Notes: a model not told the origin generated them from the letters alone. A stretch of DNA of 64,000 bases from Bacteroidota bacterium (GCA_023434665.1 JAEYSM010000028.1:1-64000); one strand, 5' to 3'. Shown: positions 37,621 through 46,434, counted from the stretch's first letter. Numbers and translations: made by a program.

Positions 37621-38625
37621 TTAGAACAATTTTTCGGCCAGGTCAACTACTCGTGAAGAATAACCCCACTCATTATCGTACCATGCAAGAACTTTAACAG
37701 TCTTGCCATTAACCATTGTACTTTGAGCATCGAAGATGGAAGAAGCAGGGTTGTGGATAACATCAACTGAAACAATCTCATCCTCAGTATATTCCAATAT
37801 TCCCTTCATTGGACCTTCAGCAGCTTCTTTCATTGCTGCATTTATTTGCTCCTTCGTTACTTCTGTTCTTAGATTCACAACCAGGTCAACCAAAGAACCT
37901 GTTGGGGTTGGTACCCTAACTGCCAATCCGTCGAGTTTTCCTTTAAGTTCTGGTATTACTTTTCCAACAGCTTTTGCAGCACCGGTAGTGGTTGGGATCT
38001 GAGAGACCGCTGCAGAACGTGCCCTGCGAAGGTCACTGTGAGGAGCATCCAGGATTGTTTGATCGTTGGTATATGAGTGGATGGTTGTCATTAATCCATT
38101 TTCAATACCAAAACGGTCGTTAAGAACCTTTGCCACCGGGGCAAGGCAGTTGGTAGTACATGATGCATTTGATACGGTTTGATCACTTTCTTTCAGTTCA
38201 TGATCATTTACTCCCAGAACAACAGTTCTATCGATTTCGTCTTTTGAAGGAACGGTAAGAATAACTTTCTTAGCTCCATTTTTCAAGTGATCACCATAAC
38301 CACCTTTAGCACTTTCGCGTGAGCGGAAGACACCGGTTGATTCTACTACTACATCAGGAGTGCTTGCCCATTGAATAGCTGCAGGGCTTCTTTCTGCAGT
38401 GACAGGATATTTAACTCCATCAACAATCAATGAATTTTCATCGAAAGATACTTTTCCTTCGAATTTCCCCTGAGTGGAATCATACTTTAAAAGATAGGCC
38501 AGTGTTTTTGTGTTTGTCAGGTCGTTTATACCAACAACTTCAATGTTTTCACGCTCAAGGGCGATCTTAAAAACATTGCGTCCGATTCTACCAAAACCAT
38601 TGATAGCCAGTTTGATTTTTGACAT
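37621..38625 (-). CDS. gapA: Glyceraldehyde-3-phosphate dehydrogenase, type I
   Basis: 334 residues. Glycolytic enzyme making 1,3-bisphosphoglycerate with NAD. Rossmann motif NGFGRIGRNVF (9-19) and catalytic Cys156 in SNASCTTNC. The NAD-selective aspartate lies in VGINDLTN (31-38). RVPTPTGSLVDLVV and WYDNEWGYSSRVVDL close the catalytic domain. Single-gene unit between a convergent surface-protein gene and the divergent lepA, with a TAATTTTG -7 box at 38670-38663. Confidence 0.95.
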   Translation of the reverse strand: MSKIKLAINGFGRIGRNVFKIALERENIEVVGINDLTNTKTLAYLLKYDSTQGKFEGKVSFDENSLIVDGVKYPVTAERSPAAIQWASTPDVVVESTGVFRSRESAKGGYGDHLKNGAKKVILTVPSKDEIDRTVVLGVNDHELKESDQTVSNASCTTNCLAPVAKVLNDRFGIENGLMTTIHSYTNDQTILDAPHSDLRRARSAAVSQIPTTTGAAKAVGKVIPELKGKLDGLAVRVPTPTGSLVDLVVNLRTEVTKEQINAAMKEAAEGPMKGILEYTEDEIVSVDVIHNPASSIFDAQSTMVNGKTVKVLAWYDNEWGYSSRVVDLAEKLF

Positions 38626-38662
38626 ACTTTAATGTTATTTAAAATTCTACTTGTTACAGTTA

Positions 38663-38670
38663 CAAAATTA
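38663..38670 (-). promoter_or_regulatory. -7 promoter box (TAATTTTG) for gapA
   Basis: TAnnTTTG on the minus strand, 37 nt upstream of the gapA ATG. Confidence 0.5.
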
Positions 38671-38824
38671 GTTAGAAAATCAAATACATTAACAACTCGT
38701 GTATCTAATTGTTGAAACGTAACAGTTACATGCTCTATAACAATTGACTTATATGAAAATCAGCGATTTTGTAGCACTACTGAATCAACCTTCTGAGATC
38801 ATAATTTTCTAACTTCTTTTTTTC

Positions 38825-38832
38825 TATTTTTG
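38825..38832 (+). promoter_or_regulatory. -7 promoter box (TATTTTTG) directly before lepA
   Basis: Perfect TAnnTTTG ending only 5 nt before the lepA ATG (38838). If transcription starts the usual few bases downstream, the mRNA would begin at or next to the start codon. Confidence 0.5.
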
Positions 38833-38837
38833 CATCG

Positions 38838-40625
38838 ATGAAAAACACCCGAAACTTTTGCATTATTGCCCATATAGACCATGGTAAGAGTACCCTGGCT
38901 GACCGTTTGCTTGAATATACCGGTACCTTGACCGAAAGACAACAACAAGCACAGGTTCTTGATGATATGGACCTTGAACGCGAAAGGGGTATCACTATTA
39001 AAAGTCATGCCATACAAATGGATTATCATTTCGAAGGGCAGGATTATAAATTGAATTTAATTGATACTCCGGGGCATGTTGACTTTTCATATGAAGTCTC
39101 CCGCTCTATTGCTGCCTGCGAAGGTGCACTTTTAATTGTCGATGCCACACAGGGAATACAAGCTCAAACAATTTCAAATCTGTATCTGGCTCTTGAACAT
39201 GACCTTGAAATCATACCCATTATGAATAAAATGGATATGTATAATGCTATGCCTGAAGAGGTTGAGGAGCAGATAGTAGATCTCATCGGTTGCGACACGG
39301 ATGACATTATAAGAGCAAGTGGAAAAACCGGAATGGGAGTTAATGAAATCCTCGAAGCTATTATTAAGCGAATTCCACCTCCCACAGGAGATGCCGATGC
39401 ACCACTGCAAGCACTGATCTTTGATTCTGTTTTTAACAGTTTTAGAGGGATTATAGCCTATTTCAGAGTCTTTAACGGCCAAATCCGAAAAGGAGATTTC
39501 GTTAAATTCTTTGCTACCGGCAAGGAGTATAATGCCGATGAAATTGGTGTACTTAAACTCGTTCAACAGCCTCGGGATGTATTGAGTGCAGGTGATGTTG
39601 GTTATATTATTTCGGGTATTAAAACATCACGCGAAGTAAAAGTTGGTGATACAATTACCCATGTTAAGCGTCCTTCAGAAAAAGCAATAGAAGGTTTTAC
39701 GAATGTAAAGCCAATGGTTTATGCGGGTATTTATCCGGTTGACGCAGATGATTATGAAGAACTCAGGTCATCAATGGAAAAATTGCAGCTAAATGATGCC
39801 TCCTTGGTATTTGAGCCTGAATCCTCAGCCGCTTTAGGATTTGGTTTCAGATGTGGTTTTCTGGGCCTGCTTCACATGGAAATTATTCAGGAAAGGCTCG
39901 ACAGGGAATTTGATATGGATGTAATAACCACTGTCCCTAACGTTTCTTATAAAGCATATACGACAAAAGGTGAAGTTATTGAAGTACATAATCCGTCAGG
40001 TTTACCTTCTCCTAATTATCTCGATTACATTGAAGAGCCTTATATCACAGCTCAAATAATCTCGAAATCGGAGTATGTTGGTGCTGTAATGACATTATGC
40101 ATAGAAAAGAGAGGTACTCTGATCAATCAGGTTTATCTTACGAGCGACAGGGTTGAATTAAGTGTGGAACTGCCTTTAGGCGAAATAGTATTTGATTTCT
40201 ATGATAAGTTAAAAAGTATCTCAAAGGGATATGCTTCTTTTGATTATCATGTGACCGGATATAAAATTGCAAAGTTGGTAAGGTTAGATATACTTTTAAA
40301 CGGAGAGCCTGTGGATGCTCTTTCAACTTTAATACATTCTGACAATGCTTATCGTTTTGGTGCAAAGATGTGTGCAAAACTCAAAGAGTTGATTCCACGG
40401 CAACAATTCGACATCGCAATTCAGGCAGCTATAGGTTCGAAGGTAATTGCACGTGAGACTGTTAAAGCAGTGCGAAAGGATGTTACAGCAAAATGTTATG
40501 GTGGTGACATAACCCGAAAAAGAAAGTTGCTTGAAAAACAAAAGAAAGGTAAGAAACGAATGAGGCAGGTAGGCAACGTTGAAGTGCCACAATCTGCATT
40601 CTTAGCCGTTCTTAAACTTGACTAA
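38838..40625 (+). CDS. lepA: Elongation factor 4 (LepA, translational GTPase)
   Basis: 595 residues, standard length. GTPase domain: G1 AHIDHGKST (11-19), switch II region DTPGHVDFSYEVSR, G4 NKMD. Domains II-V as in EF-G without domain IV, and the LepA-specific C-terminal domain (about 480-595) with SKVIARETVKAVRKDVTAKC and GGDITRKRKLLEKQKKGKKR. Acts on ribosomes, back-translocating or aiding initiation/biogenesis, and associates with membrane. Divergent from gapA. Confidence 0.96.
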   Translation: MKNTRNFCIIAHIDHGKSTLADRLLEYTGTLTERQQQAQVLDDMDLERERGITIKSHAIQMDYHFEGQDYKLNLIDTPGHVDFSYEVSRSIAACEGALLIVDATQGIQAQTISNLYLALEHDLEIIPIMNKMDMYNAMPEEVEEQIVDLIGCDTDDIIRASGKTGMGVNEILEAIIKRIPPPTGDADAPLQALIFDSVFNSFRGIIAYFRVFNGQIRKGDFVKFFATGKEYNADEIGVLKLVQQPRDVLSAGDVGYIISGIKTSREVKVGDTITHVKRPSEKAIEGFTNVKPMVYAGIYPVDADDYEELRSSMEKLQLNDASLVFEPESSAALGFGFRCGFLGLLHMEIIQERLDREFDMDVITTVPNVSYKAYTTKGEVIEVHNPSGLPSPNYLDYIEEPYITAQIISKSEYVGAVMTLCIEKRGTLINQVYLTSDRVELSVELPLGEIVFDFYDKLKSISKGYASFDYHVTGYKIAKLVRLDILLNGEPVDALSTLIHSDNAYRFGAKMCAKLKELIPRQQFDIAIQAAIGSKVIARETVKAVRKDVTAKCYGGDITRKRKLLEKQKKGKKRMRQVGNVEVPQSAFLAVLKLD

Positions 40626-40681
40626 TAGGTGGTATATCTTAGCTAAACAGTGGATATTAAATCATATTAATTTCATAGTAG

Positions 40682-41800
40682 CTATATCCCTATCATTTGG
40701 TGTTTAAGTCCGTAGATTATCACCTCGATAATATTTTTGGCCCCAATCTTAGTCATTAAATTTGCTCTGTGTTTTTCAACTGTGCGACTGCTAATAAAGA
40801 GTTTATCAGCAATTTCCTTAGTAGATAATCCTTTACAAACAAGATTTAATATCTCGAGTTCTCTTTCAGAAAATTCATTCTCTTCAATTCTCTTTTCTTC
40901 TAATGTATCCTGGTGGAATAAAGCCCTTAGTTTGTTGATTAATTCTTCGGAAATATAAGTCCCTTTCCAACCAATCATGTCTATTGCCTTCTCAAATTCT
41001 CTGATATCATCAAGGCTTAATCCACTAAACACCTGGCCATCGTTGTGCTGATTCTGCACAGGGGAAAAAATTCCAAGTAATGTGGTTCTCCCTTTAACTT
41101 TAAACCCCTCTATCCCGTATACTTCAACATGTACCTGATTGCCAGCTTTATGTAATGCCTGAAAACTGATATGGATTTCCTTTTCCAATCCCTGAAGGCT
41201 TCGATTTATTTTATCCATAACAGAATTTTTGTTTTCTTCTGCTAATAAATCGCGAAAACCCATTTGCATAAGTTCTTCCCTTGAATATCCTAAAATATTG
41301 CACAAACTAGGATTTGTCTCAATAAATTTGTTTCCCTGGTAAATAAATATGCCGTAAGGAGAGATCATTGATAAAGCCCTGAATTTCTCTTCATTAGCCC
41401 TACGATGAGCTTCTGCTTTATTGAGCCTTGTTGCGATAGAGGTAAGTAATTCGTCGTATTCAAAGGGTTTAACGATATAGTCATCTGCGCCTAATTGCAT
41501 ACCAAATCTAATATCCTTAAGTTCCGACTTGGCTGTAAGAAATACGAATGGTATCATAGCGGTGGCTGAACTTTCTTTTAAGACATTGAAAACATCGTAG
41601 CCACTAATTTCCTTCATCGATATATCGCATAATATCAAATCAGGAATAATTTCAAAAGCCTTTTGGATTCCAGCTGCACCATCAGGAGCATGACTCACTT
41701 CATATCCTTTTACCCTGAGTAAATTGATAATTGTCTGGGCTAATGCCCTATCATCCTCAATTAGCAGGATCTCAATCTGATTTTCTGTTTGTTTAGTCAT
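40682..41800 (-). CDS. Response regulator with receiver, PAS and LuxR-type HTH domains
   Basis: 372 residues from the ATG at 41800 (another in-frame ATG at 41812 adds four). Receiver domain about 9-125 with the acidic pair in LLIEDDRA, phospho-acceptor Asp59 in LILCDISMKEISG and the conserved lysine in IVKPFEYDEL. A PAS domain follows (about 145-250; SPYGIFIYQGNKFIETNPSL). The C-terminal LuxR/GerE helix-turn-helix (about 308-368; FSERELEILNLVCKGLSTKE, SRTVEKHRANLMTK) binds DNA. A PAS between receiver and LuxR output is less usual and may add a second sensory input. Encoded directly after its probable kinase. Confidence 0.9.
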   Translation of the reverse strand: MTKQTENQIEILLIEDDRALAQTIINLLRVKGYEVSHAPDGAAGIQKAFEIIPDLILCDISMKEISGYDVFNVLKESSATAMIPFVFLTAKSELKDIRFGMQLGADDYIVKPFEYDELLTSIATRLNKAEAHRRANEEKFRALSMISPYGIFIYQGNKFIETNPSLCNILGYSREELMQMGFRDLLAEENKNSVMDKINRSLQGLEKEIHISFQALHKAGNQVHVEVYGIEGFKVKGRTTLLGIFSPVQNQHNDGQVFSGLSLDDIREFEKAIDMIGWKGTYISEELINKLRALFHQDTLEEKRIEENEFSERELEILNLVCKGLSTKEIADKLFISSRTVEKHRANLMTKIGAKNIIEVIIYGLKHQMIGI

Positions 41801-41823
41801 TGGGTACAACATATATACATATA

Positions 41824-42909
41824 CTACTTAACTGGTAGATCTATTGTAAAGATACTACCATTTCCTCGCTCGCTTGTTATTGCAATACTTCCATTATGTA
41901 AGGTTAGGCACTCTCTTACAATCACCATACCTAGCCCTATTCCTTCATGCATTTCAGTCTCGGAATTTGCAAAAAAACTCCTGAGGGTACCAATTTGTTC
42001 TGTAGTCAATCCAATTCCCTGATCTTTTACTGTAAAACGAATCTCATTCTCAGAAATCCTTAATGATTCAAATAGAACTTTACAATCTCTTTTTGAATAG
42101 CTCAAGGAGTTAGAAATTAAGTGTGTAAAAAGGTTAGTAAATAGGTATTCATCTAATTCAACTTCACTAATTGAAGGATCATGAATGTATTTAAGCCTTT
42201 CAGGTATTACTTCAGCCTCGTTTATGGTTCTGACAAGACTGTTACATATTGACTGGAGGCAAACCGTTGAAGGTTTATATTCCAACCTTCCTTTATTAAT
42301 GGAATCGATTACTGTTACTTTGTCGAGAACCTTTAAAAGTGATTTCACTGCCATACGGCTAAGGGAAAAAGTGTCATGAATAGTCTCTTTATCCAGCTCT
42401 AATTCATGATGTTCCAATAATTGGAGGTTGGCATATATAATCGACAAGGGGGTTCTGAAATCATGAGATACAGATGAAATGCATCTGGAATTTATTTCAC
42501 TCAAAGTATTCTTATCAATTTTGCTCTTTTCCATGGGGCATCCTAAAATACCGGTTGAAGTTTGCCTGATGATATACTGATAGAGCTGTTGTCCTTTAAA
42601 AATGAAAGGATATCCTGTAAGATTAATCTTATAATATGTCTGATTTACATATATCGTCTGGGCTTGCTTTTCAAAAGATCCCTCAATTTGACCTTTCTCT
42701 AACAACTCCAAAATGATAGGTTTAAAATATTCCGGAACGGGTTCTTCAAATCCCTCAAACGGTAAATTGGACTCAGATCCTGAAAAATTAAATGATAAAC
42801 AATTACCTTTATTGTCCTTGGTAATTACATAATATATGGTATTATCTTTCGGTGTGATAAGCAATTGCTTCTCCCGCTCAAGTGCAAGTAATTCTATGTC
42901 CGATGACAT
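41824..42909 (-). CDS. Cytoplasmic sensor histidine kinase
   Basis: 361 residues, no signal peptide or membrane segment, so a soluble kinase. N-terminal ~125 residues look PAS-like (YYVITKDNKGNCLSFNFSGS). HisKA with His149 (SSVSHDFRTPLSIIYANLQ), then HATPase with N-box FTHLISNSLSYSKRD, G1 VKDQGIGL and G2 HEGIGLGMVIV. Ends about 10-25 nt before the response regulator start on the same strand; the two form a two-component pair. Its -7 box TATTTTTG is at 42948-42941. Confidence 0.9.
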   Translation of the reverse strand: MSSDIELLALEREKQLLITPKDNTIYYVITKDNKGNCLSFNFSGSESNLPFEGFEEPVPEYFKPIILELLEKGQIEGSFEKQAQTIYVNQTYYKINLTGYPFIFKGQQLYQYIIRQTSTGILGCPMEKSKIDKNTLSEINSRCISSVSHDFRTPLSIIYANLQLLEHHELELDKETIHDTFSLSRMAVKSLLKVLDKVTVIDSINKGRLEYKPSTVCLQSICNSLVRTINEAEVIPERLKYIHDPSISEVELDEYLFTNLFTHLISNSLSYSKRDCKVLFESLRISENEIRFTVKDQGIGLTTEQIGTLRSFFANSETEMHEGIGLGMVIVRECLTLHNGSIAITSERGNGSIFTIDLPVK

Positions 42910-42940
42910 TAACTTTATACTTAATTATGATTGACTTACA

Positions 42941-42948
42941 CAAAAATA
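42941..42948 (-). promoter_or_regulatory. -7 promoter box (TATTTTTG) for the two-component operon
   Basis: TAnnTTTG on the minus strand, 31 nt upstream of the kinase ATG. Confidence 0.5.
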
Positions 42949-43066
42949 GGAAATAAATCAGGTATTTTGTTTTTTAATATGGATAATAGTCTGGATTAGA
43001 AATTTTTCTTTACAAATTGTAACTTTTTCCCTTAAAAGATGTCTTACAGCTAACTTAGATAACTAT

Positions 43067-43552
43067 ATGGATACAGCTGAGTACAACAAGTGTGTCTCTA
43101 ATTACGCAGATAGTGTTTATCGCTTTATTTTAAAAAATATGGGCGACAGGGAAAAATCACGGGATATAGTGCAAGAATCTTTCTCGCGTATGTGGGAAAA
43201 ATCGAGCGAGATACAATACGACAAGGCTAAGACATATTTATTTACAACCGCCTACCATACAATGATTGATATGATTCGTAAGGATAAGCGAAATCTGGCC
43301 ATAGAGGAAAAACATCTTAATAATCAGGTGACCTTTAATAAATACAACGATCTGCAGGAAATTCTAAACAGGGCTTTAGATACACTTCCTGAAATTCAGA
43401 AAACAGTTATCACACTAAGAGATTATGAAGGTTATTCTTATGAAGAAATTGGTCAGATTACAAGTCTTACCGAATCACAGGTTAAAGTATACATATACAG
43501 AGGGCGGCTTGCTTTGAAAAACTATATCGGGAGCATTGAGAAGGTTATATAA
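43067..43552 (+). CDS. ECF-type RNA polymerase sigma factor
   Basis: 161 residues. Sigma-70 region 2 (about 10-80: VYRFILKNMGDREKSRDIVQ, SFSRMWEK, AKTYLFTTAYHTMIDMIRKD) and region 4 (about 100-155: LDTLPEIQKTVITLRDYEGY, SYEEIGQITSLTESQVKVYI) with the short linker of extracytoplasmic-function sigmas. No standard TAnnTTTG box precedes it, which would fit transcription by another sigma or by itself. The next gene, a probable anti-sigma protein, starts 19 nt downstream behind a strong ribosome binding site. Confidence 0.94.
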   Translation: MDTAEYNKCVSNYADSVYRFILKNMGDREKSRDIVQESFSRMWEKSSEIQYDKAKTYLFTTAYHTMIDMIRKDKRNLAIEEKHLNNQVTFNKYNDLQEILNRALDTLPEIQKTVITLRDYEGYSYEEIGQITSLTESQVKVYIYRGRLALKNYIGSIEKVI

Positions 43553-43555
43553 TTT

Positions 43556-43563
43556 AAAGGAGG
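43556..43563 (+). promoter_or_regulatory. Canonical Shine-Dalgarno (AAAGGAGG)
   Basis: AAAGGAGG, 8 nt before the ATG at 43572. Such a perfect Shine-Dalgarno is rare in Bacteroidota, and I saw no comparable one near the other starts I examined. It fixes the start of the anti-sigma-like gene at 43572. Confidence 0.7.
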
Positions 43564-43571
43564 AAAAAATC

Positions 43572-44684
43572 ATGGAAATTAATTTGAGTAATTACGAGGA
43601 GTTTGTTATCGATTACCTGGATAATAAACTGGGGCCCTTAGAGACAGCTCAGTTTCTTCTTTTCCTTGAAGAACATCCTGAAATCAAGATTGAGATAGAA
43701 AATATTGAAGACTACACAATTCATGCTAACAATAACGAATCTTTAGGTTTCAGTGAGTCACTTATTCAGCCCAATGATACAGAAGCCGTTAAGCTGAATA
43801 TTCAAAACTATTCTCATTATTTTGTAGCTGCAAATGAAGGAGACTTATCAGCAACAGGACTCGCCGCTATAGAGAATTTCTTATTGGATCATCCTGAGCT
43901 TAATAAAGAATATCGTCTTTATTCCGTCTGTAAACTGATCCCTGAAAAGAAAACTATCTTTCCACAAAAAGAAAGATTAAAAATAAAACCTAAATCTTTC
44001 TTTATCAGGAATTACTTTGCCACAGGAATAGCTGCAGGTCTGCTCTTGCTGGCAGCAGTCTATTTCAAACTTACTCCTGATAATGAGGATGCACTTTCAA
44101 AAGCACTGAATGTTTCTGTGCAGCAACAGGCCACGAATGATAAAGCTCCCGTAGTACATGAAACAATCACTAAAACAAAACCGAAATCGGAAGTGGAGAA
44201 AAAAACGGTTGACACCGAAAATTCAAGTAATCAACCAAAGCATAAAACAGAGAGTTCTAAAAAGAACACAGAAATAAAACCTTCTAATAATACCCCTGTA
44301 AGAAAAGTTAATACCAAACCAGTCATTCTCAACACTACTCCCATTATTGCTGAAAATAAAACGAGAAACTTCTATTCAGATCTATATGAAGACATTAAAT
44401 TGTCACAGGAGTTAGCACTTGCAACTGAAGAAGACAATGAGGAATTAGCTGAAAGGGAAGCACCTCAACAAAAATTAGCTGGTGTTAAAACTGGAAGAAT
44501 CCTGAGTTCAGTTATTCGTTCAGGCGAACAAATTGCGAACCAGGTACCTGAGGTGCTAAATGCTTGGCTTGTAGCCGATATCGGTATTAAAGGATTCAAT
44601 TTCCTTACAAATAACAATTATACCATCGATAGAAGCTATACTACAGGAGGATCAATTAAGCGCCTTGCTGTAGTAGAAAAATAA
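43572..44684 (+). CDS. Probable membrane-anchored anti-sigma protein with duplicated N-terminal module
   Basis: 370 residues from the ATG at 43572. The N-terminal cytoplasmic part holds two similar ~38-residue modules: one at about 7-42 (NYEEFVIDYLDNKLGP, FLLFLEEHPE) and one at about 77-115 (NYSHYFVAANEGDLSA, ENFLLDHPEL), both with the pattern NY-x..-D/GxL-x..-FL-xxHPE. A single membrane helix (about 147-168) leads to a long Lys/Thr/Asn-rich, probably disordered periplasmic stretch (about 185-280) and a C-terminal part with a short conserved-looking end (NAWLVADIGIKGFNFL). Position after an ECF sigma and this topology suggest an anti-sigma factor; no named family is certain. Confidence 0.72.
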   Translation: MEINLSNYEEFVIDYLDNKLGPLETAQFLLFLEEHPEIKIEIENIEDYTIHANNNESLGFSESLIQPNDTEAVKLNIQNYSHYFVAANEGDLSATGLAAIENFLLDHPELNKEYRLYSVCKLIPEKKTIFPQKERLKIKPKSFFIRNYFATGIAAGLLLLAAVYFKLTPDNEDALSKALNVSVQQQATNDKAPVVHETITKTKPKSEVEKKTVDTENSSNQPKHKTESSKKNTEIKPSNNTPVRKVNTKPVILNTTPIIAENKTRNFYSDLYEDIKLSQELALATEEDNEELAEREAPQQKLAGVKTGRILSSVIRSGEQIANQVPEVLNAWLVADIGIKGFNFLTNNNYTIDRSYTTGGSIKRLAVVEK

Positions 44685-44763
44685 AAATACTTTAAGTGAT
44701 AAATAATTGTAACAAATACAATAATAAGATCGTCTTAAACGAAACTTTTAACACACTAACACC

Positions 44764-46380
44764 ATGAAATCACTAATTAAGAACAAACTTACTCTTTTAA
44801 TTTTTGCTTTTGCTGCTTTCATAACTCCAACAACAGCAATATCTCAGATTGAGGGTAGTGGTAAAGTAGAAAAGCAAGACCGCTCTTTGCCGGAATTCAA
44901 TAGAATTGAAGTTGGTAGTGCCTTCACTGTTTTTTTAACAAAGGGAGAACCCTCTTCCGTAATTGTCGAAACGGATGATAATCTTAAGGAAGAAATTCAA
45001 ACCTTAGTTAGTAATGGAACATTGAGGATCAACTCAGGTGCTATTAAAAATCCCACCTCATTAAAAGCTTATGTTACCGCTCCTAATATTACCGAAATTG
45101 AGCTTACAGGAGCAGCAAGACTTCAATCCAGCAATGTTCTTTCTTACCCCGTCCTTAAACTAAATGCAAGTGGTGCTTCACGTGCAAACGTTGAATTAAA
45201 TACTCAGGAACTGAATACTGCTGCCACAGGAGCTTCAAGAATAACCCTCAGAGGCTCAGCAAATAATCATACTTCAGAAGTGGCAGGAGCTTCATCTGTA
45301 AATGCAATGATGCTGAATACAATTACTACTTCTACTTATGTTTCCGGAGCTTCAAAAATTTCAGTATTCGCTAAAAATAAACTTACTGCTGATGTGAAAG
45401 ACGCCGCCGTTGTTTCATATTTCGATAACCCAGACATCAAAAAGCTTAGACAATCAGGCCGTATCGAGATTACACTGGATAATCCAGATGATGTAATGCC
45501 ACAACAATCTGCCGAAGATATGGCTGGTGGGGATATTCAAATCAGAGTCCTTGAAGATGGTGATTCAACCATCGTTAAAATGGGTGACTTTGACGTAAGT
45601 GTTTTTGATGATGGAGATTCAACCTTTGTCAGATTGGGAGAATTAAATGTTCATGTAAGTGACTCGGAAGACAAAACCCATATAGCTGTAGGAAAACATG
45701 ACCTTGAAATAGATGAAGACGGTAATGTAAAGTTTAAAAAGGGTAAAAAGGAAAAATATGATGGACACTGGGGTGGATTTGATCTAGGTGTAAATGGATT
45801 TCTGGATGAAAATTTTGAGATCAATACCCCCGATGGTTATGAGTATCTTGACCTTAAAATGGAAAAATCAATCAATGTAGGCCTTAATATCTTTGAGCAG
45901 AATTTTAATTTGATAGATGAAAATTTAGGTCTGACAACAGGTTTAGGATTGGAATGGAATAATTACAGATTCAAAAATAATGCTGTTATCTCTGATCTGG
46001 ACACACTTGCAGGATATTTGGATATTATGGAAAATCCAAAATTTACCAAGAGTAAACTTGTTACTAGTTACCTTACACTTCCCCTCGTTCTTGAATTTCA
46101 GACAAATAGCTTTTCTAAGTTAAATAGTTTCCATATAGGAGTGGGAGTTCTTTCAGGTTTAAGAATTGGAACTCACACTAAATTAGTAGATGAAAATGAT
46201 AAAAAAGATAAAGACCATGGTTCCACAGCTATGAATCCTTTCAAACTTGAATTAATGGCACGTGTAGGTTGGGGCAAATTGAATGTATATGGGAAATACT
46301 CGCTAACTCAACTATTTAAAGAAAACCGGGGACCTGAAGTGTATCCTTTTGCAATAGGTATCACTTTAGTAAATTGGTAA
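44764..46380 (+). CDS. GIN-domain (DUF2807) protein fused to an outer-membrane beta-barrel-like region
   Basis: 538 residues. Signal peptide about 1-27 (ends AISQ). Residues about 38-235 form the DUF2807/GIN right-handed beta-helix (FNRIEVGSAFTVFLTKGEPS, GASRANVELNTQELNTAATG, repeated G-A-S/A turns). Residues about 254-330 carry repeats of an acidic unit (VLEDGDSTIVKMGDF, VFDDGDSTFVRLGEL, then VSDSEDKTHIAVGKH). The C-terminal ~200 residues have alternating aromatic strands of an outer-membrane barrel (NVGLNIFEQNFNLI, LTTGLGLEWNNYRF) ending AIGITLVNW. Third gene of the ECF sigma unit, probably its target; adhesin or envelope-sensor roles are guesses. Confidence 0.82.
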   Translation: MKSLIKNKLTLLIFAFAAFITPTTAISQIEGSGKVEKQDRSLPEFNRIEVGSAFTVFLTKGEPSSVIVETDDNLKEEIQTLVSNGTLRINSGAIKNPTSLKAYVTAPNITEIELTGAARLQSSNVLSYPVLKLNASGASRANVELNTQELNTAATGASRITLRGSANNHTSEVAGASSVNAMMLNTITTSTYVSGASKISVFAKNKLTADVKDAAVVSYFDNPDIKKLRQSGRIEITLDNPDDVMPQQSAEDMAGGDIQIRVLEDGDSTIVKMGDFDVSVFDDGDSTFVRLGELNVHVSDSEDKTHIAVGKHDLEIDEDGNVKFKKGKKEKYDGHWGGFDLGVNGFLDENFEINTPDGYEYLDLKMEKSINVGLNIFEQNFNLIDENLGLTTGLGLEWNNYRFKNNAVISDLDTLAGYLDIMENPKFTKSKLVTSYLTLPLVLEFQTNSFSKLNSFHIGVGVLSGLRIGTHTKLVDENDKKDKDHGSTAMNPFKLELMARVGWGKLNVYGKYSLTQLFKENRGPEVYPFAIGITLVNW

Positions 46381-46403
46381 CTAATTATTTGTTAAGTTAT
46401 GAG

Positions 46404-46434
46404 AATGCTGTTCTTTATTAAGGACAGCATTTTT
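46404..46434 (+). terminator. Terminator after the sigma/anti-sigma/GIN unit
   Basis: Stem of 11 bp with one G-U pair (AATGCTGTTCT at 46404-46414 with AGGACAGCATT at 46421-46431) followed by a short T run. Confidence 0.7.

Noticed and set aside
43536..43571. TTG start of the anti-sigma-like gene overlapping the sigma factor
   Set aside because: A perfect Shine-Dalgarno points to the ATG at 43572.
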